NCBI RefSeq assembly: GCF_005671395.1 | Contig: NZ_CP040428.1 | Span: 1,240,001 to 1,304,000, forward strand | Reading direction: 5' to 3' | DNA length: 64,000 bases | From: Jejubacter calystegiae | Lineage (GTDB): Bacteria; Pseudomonadota; Gammaproteobacteria; Enterobacterales; Enterobacteriaceae | Shown: in pieces, positions 55,207 through 62,500 of the stretch | Numbering within the stretch: the stretch's first letter is position 1 | How the letters are laid out: each line of letters opens with the position of its first letter | Translations under genes and position numbers: made by a program | The notes under the pieces: model-generated | The model's input: only the letters and a program-made list of their open reading frames with translations | Told to the model about the DNA's origin: nothing | The model's database searches: none

Positions 55207-56610
55207 ATGTTAGATCGTATTACCGTCCAGTTACCCGTTCCCGGGCTGCTTTTCTGGAAACTTTCCGGGCGCGAGGCGCTCTCGGAGCCGTTTGAACTGA
55301 GCGTCACGCTGCTGGGCAGCGATGCGCGTATTGACCGCAGCAGCCTGCTGGGCCAGCCGATAACAGTGACTATCCCGACCCAGTCCCTGATGGGCAAGCG
55401 CTACCTGAACGGTAAGGTGACCCGGGTGGCGGTAAGCGCGGTGGAGCTGGGCGGCACCCGCTATGCGGAGTACCGGCTGACCATGGAGCCGGACCTGTGG
55501 CCAATGAAGCGCGACCGTAACCTGCGCATCTTCCAGGGTCAGACAGTGCCGCAGATAGTGAAGGCGCTGCTGGGTGAAAACCAGGTGAACGTGGAAGACC
55601 GTCTGACGGGCAGCTACCGCCCCTGGGAGTACTGCGTGCAGTACCAGGAGAGCAGCCTGGCGTTTATCAGCCGCCTGATGGAGCTGGAAGGTATTGCGTA
55701 CCACTTCAGCCACGAGGCGGACAAGCACACCCTGGTGCTGACCGATGCCCCCCAGCAGCACCAGCCGTTCAGCGGTTACGAAAGCATTCCCTATCACGTC
55801 AGTCCTTCCGGTGGCACCACCGATGAAGAGGGCATCAGCCAGTGGGCGCTGGAAGACAGCGTGACACCGGGCATCTACAGCCTGGACGACTACGACTTCC
55901 GCAAGCCCAACGCCTGGCTGTTCCAGGCTCGCCAGAACCCGGCGTCACCCTCGCCGGGCAGCATCGACGTGTACGACTGGCCGGGGCGCTACGTGGAGCA
56001 CGGCCACGGTGAATTCTACGCCCGCATCCGTCAGGAGCGCTGGCAGGTGGACCACCAGCAGATTCAGGGCACCGGAACGGCTATCGGGGTGGCGCCGGGG
56101 TACACCTTCGCGCTGCTGAACGCGCCGTTCTTCAGCGATAACGGCGAATACCTGACCACGGCGGTGCACTACCAGTTTGAAGAGAACCGTTACGCCAGCG
56201 GGGACGGCGGAGAAACCATCCACCGGCTGGACTTTATGGTTATCCCGTCGTCGGTGGTGTTCCGCCCGGCGCAGGTCACGGCGTGGCCGCGCACCTATGG
56301 TCCGCAGACCGCGAAAGTGGTGGGGCCGAAAGGGGAATCGATCTGGACCGATAAATATGGCCGGATAAAGGTGAAATTCCACTGGGACCGTCAGGCGAAA
56401 GGGGACGACACCAGTTCAGGCTGGGTGCGGGTATCCAGCGCCTGGGCGGGCCAGGGGTTTGGCGGGGTGCAGATCCCGCGGGTCGGCGACGAGGTGGTGA
56501 TCGACTTTATCAACGGCGACCCGGATCGTCCCATCGTCACAGGCAGGGTGTATAACGAAGCCAGTATGCCGCCGTGGGCGTTACCGGCAGCGGCCACCCA
56601 GATGGGTTTT
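55207..56610 (+). repeat. vgrG direct repeat, copy 3
   Basis: The third near-identical copy. It has its own synonymous changes clustered at 55801-55870 and 56070-56140, and shares TAWPRT with copy 1 against copy 2. The mixed pattern of shared changes supports conversion between copies in place of a simple order of duplication. Confidence 0.9.
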
Positions 56611-57468
56611 ATGACCCGCAGCAAGGATGGGCATATGGATAATGCCAGCCATCTCTACTTTGAAGACAGCCCCGGAGCCGAAATGCTGTCGATGCATTCG
56701 GAAAAGGATATGCGGGTGACTGTCGAAAACGACCAGAATGTGGCGATTGACGGCAACCGTACCACCACCATTCTGAAAGAGCAGAAGGATGAGGTGACGA
56801 AGGCGGCGACCTTTGATTATCTTGATACCCGTACAACCACGGTGGTGAAGAAAGAAACCAAAACCTTTAAAGATGGTGAGAAAACAACGATCACCAACGG
56901 GCGTGAGCTGGATATTAGCGGTAATGATATCGTTAAGGTTAAGGATAAGCGTGATACCACTATTACCGGTGAAGAGTTGCATCATGTGACCGGGAAAATC
57001 ACCCAGAATTTTGATAGTGGGCAAGTTATCAATATTGAGGAAGGCGGGAAGGCAGAAACGATCACTGCCGGTGGGTTAACGGTTAATGTAAATGGCGGTG
57101 ACTGGAAGCAGAATGTTAATAATGGGGAAATACATGTGTTCAGTCCTAACTTGATTAAAATAACAAGTGAAACAAAGGTTCTAATTGATACTCCGTCATT
57201 TGAACACACAGATAAAGACAAAAAAATGAACTCTAATGTAGTATCAGAGTTCATAAAGGATAATGTATCTGTGCAGGCTTCTTCTCTTGGGTTTAAAGGA
57301 TTAGATATATCAATTACTGATGCTGCGGTAGAGGCTAAAGGAGTTGTTTTCTCTAAAGTTGCTTTCGATGTTTCCAGTAAAGCTGGACAAGCTGAATTTC
57401 TGAGTGCAGCAAAAACAACAGTGAGTGGATTAAAGTTGGTTTTGTCAAAATTAAATATCATTTCTTAA
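55207..57468 (+). CDS. vgrG: VgrG3 (TssI) with a different 120-residue variable tail
   Basis: A 753-residue spike of the same total length as VgrG2. Residues 1 to about 465 are nearly identical to VgrG1 and VgrG2; residues 468-633 are close to VgrG2 with scattered changes (GHMDNAS, DGEKTTITNGRELDI). From residue 634 (KQNVNNGEIHVFSPNLIKIT) the last 120 residues are unique: the first 22 still align weakly with VgrG2, after which there is no similarity (FEHTDKDKKMNSNV, SLGFKGLDISITDAAVEAKG). The tail DNA is strongly AT-rich. The gene at 57477 starts 8 bases after the stop, just as in the VgrG2 cassette. Confidence 0.96.
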   Translation: MLDRITVQLPVPGLLFWKLSGREALSEPFELSVTLLGSDARIDRSSLLGQPITVTIPTQSLMGKRYLNGKVTRVAVSAVELGGTRYAEYRLTMEPDLWPMKRDRNLRIFQGQTVPQIVKALLGENQVNVEDRLTGSYRPWEYCVQYQESSLAFISRLMELEGIAYHFSHEADKHTLVLTDAPQQHQPFSGYESIPYHVSPSGGTTDEEGISQWALEDSVTPGIYSLDDYDFRKPNAWLFQARQNPASPSPGSIDVYDWPGRYVEHGHGEFYARIRQERWQVDHQQIQGTGTAIGVAPGYTFALLNAPFFSDNGEYLTTAVHYQFEENRYASGDGGETIHRLDFMVIPSSVVFRPAQVTAWPRTYGPQTAKVVGPKGESIWTDKYGRIKVKFHWDRQAKGDDTSSGWVRVSSAWAGQGFGGVQIPRVGDEVVIDFINGDPDRPIVTGRVYNEASMPPWALPAAATQMGFMTRSKDGHMDNASHLYFEDSPGAEMLSMHSEKDMRVTVENDQNVAIDGNRTTTILKEQKDEVTKAATFDYLDTRTTTVVKKETKTFKDGEKTTITNGRELDISGNDIVKVKDKRDTTITGEELHHVTGKITQNFDSGQVINIEEGGKAETITAGGLTVNVNGGDWKQNVNNGEIHVFSPNLIKITSETKVLIDTPSFEHTDKDKKMNSNVVSEFIKDNVSVQASSLGFKGLDISITDAAVEAKGVVFSKVAFDVSSKAGQAEFLSAAKTTVSGLKLVLSKLNIIS

Positions 57469-57476
57469 GGTAATAT

Positions 57477-57803
57477 ATGAAAGAGTTTGTTGTTATATTC
57501 ATAGTTATTGTTTTTTTTGCTTATATAGGAAGAGAGTTTTACTCCAATATCCAAATAGATAAAAAAGGTAAGGAGTCAATCGCTATTATTATAAAGTCAA
57601 AGCAGATTAGTTCAAACACAGGGGGGAGTATTAATGGTGAGTTCCTTGTTTCTTTTATAAATGATGAAAATAAAGAAGAGAGGGTGTTATTTCAGGAAAC
57701 CATTCCTCAGCTATATGCGTCACGAGTGCAGCCAGGTGAGAAAATAAAAATTAAATATATGAAAAAGAAAAATAAAACTATAGCGTCCTTTGTTTTTGAC
57801 TAA
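57477..57803 (+). CDS. Small membrane protein paired with VgrG3
   Basis: A 108-residue, strongly AT-rich gene product with one N-terminal membrane helix (FVVIFIVIVFFAYIG, about residues 4-18) and a lysine-rich beta-type soluble domain (SIAIIIKSKQISSNTGG, EFLVSFINDENKEERV, GEKIKIKYMKKKNKTIASFV). It has the same layout as the protein after vgrG2, and the soluble halves can be aligned by eye (a run of strands, then PGxxIxxx...GxxIxxK and a KKxxxIA ending), but it is shorter at the N-terminus. It starts 8 bases after vgrG3. DUF3592-like fold and an immunity-type role are inferred from layout and position. Confidence 0.78.
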   Translation: MKEFVVIFIVIVFFAYIGREFYSNIQIDKKGKESIAIIIKSKQISSNTGGSINGEFLVSFINDENKEERVLFQETIPQLYASRVQPGEKIKIKYMKKKNKTIASFVFD

Positions 57804-57853
57804 TTTGTTCTGAGCGGTTGTAATTTTATGGTTTATTTTGAATATCGAGAAAT

Positions 57854-60403
57854 ATGAAAATCATAAAACCCCTGCGCCTAAGCGTATTAAATCGTCCTTA
57901 TCGCTGGCAGGGCCATAATCACCTGGGCGTGTCGGTGATGGCGCTGGCGGATATGGGCGATGCGCCACAACTGCGTCCAGAGGTCGAGCTGTGGCAGTTG
58001 GCTGCCGATGAGTTGCAGACCAGCGGTGGGGTGATCGATATGGCGATCCCCAAATCCCGGGCGGAATTTTTAGCCACGGGATATGCATACAGCCACCACC
58101 AGCCTGACAAAACTGCCGTTGCGGCGCGTATTGATATCGAAGGCCTGAGCAAAACTCTGGAAGTGTACGGCGATCGCTTCTGGGCGGGGGATAAGCCAAC
58201 GCCGCCGCAGCCCTTTGAGCAGATGCGCCTTGACTGGAGCCGTGCCTGGGGCGGCGAAGGCGATGAAGAAAACCCTCACGGTATTGGCCGCCATCCTGTG
58301 GCGGTGGGCGGCTACCAGTTGCGTCCGCTACCCAATATTGAGTCGCCGCGCGAACGTATGACGGCTGTAAATCAGCATCCGGAGCCAGCGGGTTTTGGTG
58401 CGCTGGATCTGCTGTGGCCACGGCGTTTTAAGCGGATGGGTAAAAAATATGATGCCCGCTGGTTAAAGCAGGACTTCCCCGGCTTCGCCCGGGATATCGA
58501 CTGGCGGGTGTTTAACGCGGCCTCTCCCGATCAGTGGTGGCATGACCGCGATGCGCTGCCGCCCCAGGCTCGCTGGCGTATCTGGAATATGCATCCGGAA
58601 CAGCCGCTTCAGGAAGGGACGCTACCACCGTGGCAGGCCCGCTGTTTTATCAACCGGCAACGCGGTGACGAGACGCTGTTTGAAGAAGTCGTGCTGCGTG
58701 CCACCACCGTCTGGTTCTTCCCTCACCTGCAACAGATGATCCTGATCTGGCAGGGTAATATCCGCATCAATGAAGATGATGCTGCCGATGTGCTGCAACT
58801 GATGCCGGCACTGGAAAATTTCGGCGCCCCCCGTTCGACCAGCCACTATCGTAAAGTGCTGAGCCAGCGTATGGATAAAGAGCGCGGCGCGCTGTTTGCC
58901 TTTCGGGAAAAAGATCTGGTGCCGGAAACGGCTATTGGCCCCTGGATTGATAGCGAGGTAGAGCAGGGCGAGAGCCCGATGCGCGATAACATGAAAAATC
59001 GCGCGAATCTGTTACGCGAACAGCATCGGGTACGGCTGGAAGCTCAGGGCGGTAGCGTAGATGAGTTATTGCCAGCGTTTGAAGAGCCGGAAATCCCGCA
59101 GCTGGATGAACTGCCGGAATTTATCGACAAACTGGAGCAGCAGGCGGAAGAACAGCGCCTTGAAGCCGAAGCGCGTAAGCGTGAGATGGAGGCTCGCTTC
59201 CCGGACGCGGCAGATGATGAAAACCGGCCCCGGGGGCCGGAGTCGATGCAGCGTATGCAGCGTATGCAGGAGATGCTGCATCAGAATAAGGATGCCCTGA
59301 GCGAGAAGAAGCTGGCCCAGAGTCAGGCGGCATTGCACCAGATGTATCTGCTGTCGGTACAAAGTCAGCCTCCGGCCCGACGCCTGAAGGGTGATCTGGC
59401 GCAGATCATTCGCGACCGTGCTCAGCGAACCCTGGCGCAGGGAGGCGATTTTAGCGGAATGGATCTGACCGGCGCTGATTTTTCCGGTATGGATTTACGC
59501 GGCGCTAACTTCAGTCGTGCGCTGCTGGAGTGCGCCGATCTCAGCCACTGTCAACTGGATGGCGCTAACTTTCACGAGGCGATGCTGGCGCGCTGCGAAC
59601 TTCATCACAGCTCGCTACGGGAATGCAGTCTGGAAGGCGCCAGCCTGGCGCTGGCCCAGTGTTGCCACAGTGACTTTAGCGGCGCGCGCTTTAAAGAGAC
59701 CCAGCTTCAGGAAACACTGTTCGATGACTGCCTCTTTGACGATGCTGTTCTGGATGGTCTGCTGCTGCGTGAAACCTGGATGACCCGCTGCCGGTTCCGA
59801 CAGGCTCGGCTGGATGGCTGCGTGTTTATGGAGCTGACGCTACCGGCGCTTGATTTCAGTTCGGCCCGTCTGCATAAAACCACTTTCCTGAAAACCACGC
59901 TGGAAGCGGTTAGCTTCAGTGGCGCCAGCCTGGAAAGCTGTTCCTGGGTGGAAAGTCACGCGGAGCAGGCGTGTTTTGACGGCGCTACCCTGGTAACCTG
60001 CGCGGCGGCATCGGAGTGTGTGTTAGACGGTGCCGATTTCAGCAACGCTACCCTGAAGCAGTGCAACCTGCGTCAGACGTCGCTGCGTGGTTCCCGGTTC
60101 ACGCTGGCATTGCTGGAAAATAGCGATCTCAGTGAAGCCTGTTGCCAGGGTGCCGATTTCCGGCGAGCGAATCTGGTAGGCAGTCTGTTCATGCGCAGCG
60201 ATTTCCGTCAGGTTGATTTTAGTGATGCCAATTTGATGGGCGCTATTTTGCAAAAGAGTTTGCTGGGCGGCGCTTGTTTTCGCGGTGCCAACCTGTTCCG
60301 GGCCGACCTTTCTCAGGCCGTGACTGATACTGAAACCAGCCTGGACGGCGCCTGGACCAAACGGATTAAAACCCTGCCCGGTCGTGATGGAGAAACGGTA
60401 TGA
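57854..60403 (+). CDS. DUF2169 protein fused to pentapeptide repeats
   Basis: An 849-residue protein in three parts. Residues about 1-300 form a DUF2169 domain (KPLRLSVLNRPYRWQGHNHL, FEQMRLDWSRAWGGEGDEEN, VAVGGYQLRPLPNIESPRER); members of this family, such as TecT of Pseudomonas, act as chaperones that load PAAR-dependent effectors. A charged helical linker, about 400-475, has EQQAEEQRLEAEARKREMEA and repeated MQRMQ. Residues about 530-845 are pentapeptide repeats (DFSGMDLTGADFSGMDLRGA) that would form a right-handed beta-helix. No signal peptide. It starts 51 bases after the small gene, with a return to high GC. Its end overlaps the next gene by 4 bases. Confidence 0.92.
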   Translation: MKIIKPLRLSVLNRPYRWQGHNHLGVSVMALADMGDAPQLRPEVELWQLAADELQTSGGVIDMAIPKSRAEFLATGYAYSHHQPDKTAVAARIDIEGLSKTLEVYGDRFWAGDKPTPPQPFEQMRLDWSRAWGGEGDEENPHGIGRHPVAVGGYQLRPLPNIESPRERMTAVNQHPEPAGFGALDLLWPRRFKRMGKKYDARWLKQDFPGFARDIDWRVFNAASPDQWWHDRDALPPQARWRIWNMHPEQPLQEGTLPPWQARCFINRQRGDETLFEEVVLRATTVWFFPHLQQMILIWQGNIRINEDDAADVLQLMPALENFGAPRSTSHYRKVLSQRMDKERGALFAFREKDLVPETAIGPWIDSEVEQGESPMRDNMKNRANLLREQHRVRLEAQGGSVDELLPAFEEPEIPQLDELPEFIDKLEQQAEEQRLEAEARKREMEARFPDAADDENRPRGPESMQRMQRMQEMLHQNKDALSEKKLAQSQAALHQMYLLSVQSQPPARRLKGDLAQIIRDRAQRTLAQGGDFSGMDLTGADFSGMDLRGANFSRALLECADLSHCQLDGANFHEAMLARCELHHSSLRECSLEGASLALAQCCHSDFSGARFKETQLQETLFDDCLFDDAVLDGLLLRETWMTRCRFRQARLDGCVFMELTLPALDFSSARLHKTTFLKTTLEAVSFSGASLESCSWVESHAEQACFDGATLVTCAAASECVLDGADFSNATLKQCNLRQTSLRGSRFTLALLENSDLSEACCQGADFRRANLVGSLFMRSDFRQVDFSDANLMGAILQKSLLGGACFRGANLFRADLSQAVTDTETSLDGAWTKRIKTLPGRDGETV

Positions 60404-61470
60404 CCTCCCTTAGCGCTACAGATCTACAGCAGCGGGTGAAAAGCGGTGAAACGATTAGCGAGCTGGCGCTGGATGGTCTGGATCTGCGCAACTGCGATCT
60501 TTCCGGCGGTATCTTTCAGGAAGTCACGCTAAACGGTGCCGATCTGCGGGGGGCTAACCTGCATGAAGCGGTATTTACCGAGTGCGAACTGAACGATATT
60601 CAGGTCAGTGGGGCAACGCTGACGCAGACCGTGTTTAACCAGTGTGTAATGGCGAACCTACGGGCTGACAATACGGCGCTGTGCGAAAGTGTCTTTAACG
60701 AATGTGGGCTGGCGGGCAGCGACTTTTCTGACAGCAAGTTGGATAAAACCCAGTTTATGCGCTGCGAACTGCAACGCAGCCGCTTTAGCCATAGCGAGCT
60801 GGATCGCAGCACCTTTTTTGAAACGCCGCTCGATGAGGCGCAGTTTGCGCAATGTCGTCTGCTGCTGACCACCTTTTATGGTATCGACCTGCGTCGTGTG
60901 GATTTCAGCGCTGCCACCTTCGAACGGGTAGTGTTCTTCGAATGCGATCAGCGCAATAAAAGCTATGCCCGCCAGCATTTTACCGGCTGCCAGTTTACCG
61001 ACAACCGCCTCGACGAGGCGGATTTCAGTGGCGCGCAGTTGACTCAGTGCAATTTTAAAGGCGCTTCGCTACAGCGGGCGAACCTGCGCCAGGTCGACGC
61101 CCGCCAGGCGCTGTTTATGGAAGCCGATCTGAGCGGTGCGCAGTGCCAGAGTGGGGTGTTCGATCAGGCCATGATGGTTGGCGCGGTGCTTAACGGCGTC
61201 GATTTCAGTCAGAGCCGGCTGTTTCAGACCATTTTGCAGCAGGCAGTCGCTGCGGGAGCCTGCTTCCGGCGCTGTGATTTGACTTACAGCGATTTTTCCG
61301 GCGCCGATCTGCGCCAGGCGGATTTTACCGACGTCCGGTTCTCCCGGACCCGCTTTCACCGTGCCCGCCAGGAAGGTGCGCACATCCCGAATCGCAGAGG
61401 GATGCTGGAATACGATGAAGAATTACTGGCCGCCGAAGCCTGGAGCGCACAGCGCCAGAGCCGCGGTTAA
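60400..61470 (+). CDS. Second pentapeptide-repeat protein
   Basis: A 356-residue protein made almost entirely of pentapeptide repeats (LDLRNCDLSGGIFQEVTLNG, ADLRGANLHEAVFTECELND) over about residues 20-325, with a short tail KVHIPNRRGMLEYDEELLAA-like ending. It overlaps the preceding DUF2169/pentapeptide gene by 4 bases and is followed by DUF3540 10 bases later, so the four genes 57854-62488 form one translational unit. Such beta-helices can mimic DNA (as in gyrase-protecting proteins) or serve as a scaffold; here a structural or cargo-carrier role in the secretion tip is inferred. Confidence 0.9.
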   Translation: MTSLSATDLQQRVKSGETISELALDGLDLRNCDLSGGIFQEVTLNGADLRGANLHEAVFTECELNDIQVSGATLTQTVFNQCVMANLRADNTALCESVFNECGLAGSDFSDSKLDKTQFMRCELQRSRFSHSELDRSTFFETPLDEAQFAQCRLLLTTFYGIDLRRVDFSAATFERVVFFECDQRNKSYARQHFTGCQFTDNRLDEADFSGAQLTQCNFKGASLQRANLRQVDARQALFMEADLSGAQCQSGVFDQAMMVGAVLNGVDFSQSRLFQTILQQAVAAGACFRRCDLTYSDFSGADLRQADFTDVRFSRTRFHRARQEGAHIPNRRGMLEYDEELLAAEAWSAQRQSRG

Positions 61471-61480
61471 AGGAGAGGTG

Positions 61481-62086
61481 ATGAACAATATCAATCATAA
61501 ACTGGCTCAGGCCGCGCTGCCGCCGCTACAGGCCGCGGGTCGGGTGACCCACTGTTTTGCCGATGGCAGCCTGATGGTGGAAAGTGAAGGGCGCGGCTGG
61601 CACTGTCGTCGGGCGGCGAGCTGCCTGATTGCTCCGGCCACGGGGGATAGCGTGCTGATTGCCAGCGCGGCGGATCAGGCATGGCTGTTGGCGGTACTGG
61701 AACGGGCCGATGAAAGCAGCGCCGAACTGTCGTTGCCGGGGGATCTGCATATCCGCAGCGCCGGAGAGCTGAGCCTGAGCGGCGCCACCCTGAAGGTGGA
61801 TGCGCAGCAGGGGGACTGTCATATTGGCGAGATGAACTACAGTGGCGATAAGCTTTCCGCCTGGGTCAGCCTGACCCGGCTGGTAGGCAAACGCGTTGAA
61901 TCGGTGTGGCAGACGGTGACCCAAATCAGCCACAACCTGTTCCGCCATACCCGTAATACCGAGCAGGTTCGGGCCGGGCAGGTGGATATCCGGGCCGATG
62001 ATTATGCCCGCCTGCATGCGCACAATACGGTGATTACCTCTAAGGCGATCACCAAAGTCGATTCTGAACAGATCCATATGGGCTAA
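61481..62086 (+). CDS. DUF3540 T6SS-associated protein
   Basis: A 201-residue DUF3540 family protein. The N-terminal half is beta-rich with a small OB-like pattern (GRVTHCFADGSLMVESEGRG, CLIAPATGDSVLIASAADQA), and the C-terminal half has beta-helix-like repeats (DLHIRSAGELSLSGATLKVD, DARQGDCHIG-like, VDIRADDYARLHAHNTVITS), similar to VgrG tails. It is regularly found between DUF2169 and DUF4150 genes in T6SS loci and may act as a small spike adaptor. ATG at 61481 has AGGAGAGGTG directly upstream; an in-frame extension upstream overlaps the pentapeptide gene. Confidence 0.9.
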   Translation: MNNINHKLAQAALPPLQAAGRVTHCFADGSLMVESEGRGWHCRRAASCLIAPATGDSVLIASAADQAWLLAVLERADESSAELSLPGDLHIRSAGELSLSGATLKVDAQQGDCHIGEMNYSGDKLSAWVSLTRLVGKRVESVWQTVTQISHNLFRHTRNTEQVRAGQVDIRADDYARLHAHNTVITSKAITKVDSEQIHMG

Positions 62087-62095
62087 GGAGCCGTT

Positions 62096-62488
62096 ATGTT
62101 TGCTAACTGTCAACTGAGCGGTATGGACCTGGCTTTCCCTGATGTCTGCCTGACTCCCACACCTGCCCCAACGCCGATACCCTATCCGGATATTGCGCTG
62201 GGCCCGACCGCGATCCCCAACGCTCTGAATATTCTGTTTATGGGCATGCCGGCTCACAATATGGCCACGGTAACGCCGCTGACCAACGGTGATAACCCCG
62301 GGGTCGCTACCGGGGTGGCGTCCGGCACCGTGATGGGGCCTTCGCGACATCTGACCGGTGCTTTTACCGTGCTGCTAAAAGGCACGCCAGCGACCCGCCT
62401 GACCAGTGTCTCCTTACAGAATTCCACCAATGCGGTGGGGATGCGTATTGTTCCCAGCCAGTTTAAAGTGTTGATGCTGGCACCTTGA
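62096..62488 (+). CDS. DUF4150 PAAR-like tip protein
   Basis: A 130-residue PAAR-like protein of the DUF4150 family, which sharpens the VgrG spike. It has FPDVCLTPTPAPTPIPYPDI, proline-rich at the expected place, GPTAIPNALNILFMGMPAHN and TPLTNGDNPGVATGVASGTV, and ends without any toxin extension. DUF4150 proteins usually carry, or are followed by, an effector. Here the next gene is on the opposite strand and the stop is followed by only 12 bases, so no cargo is present downstream. It starts 9 bases after the DUF3540 gene. Confidence 0.93.
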   Translation: MFANCQLSGMDLAFPDVCLTPTPAPTPIPYPDIALGPTAIPNALNILFMGMPAHNMATVTPLTNGDNPGVATGVASGTVMGPSRHLTGAFTVLLKGTPATRLTSVSLQNSTNAVGMRIVPSQFKVLMLAP

Positions 62489-62500
62489 GGCGCCAGCAAC

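Noticed and set aside
50354-57468. An insertion sequence or transposon carrying vgrG
   Set aside because: The direct repeats are the coding bodies of vgrG itself. No transposase, terminal inverted repeats or target duplications flank them.
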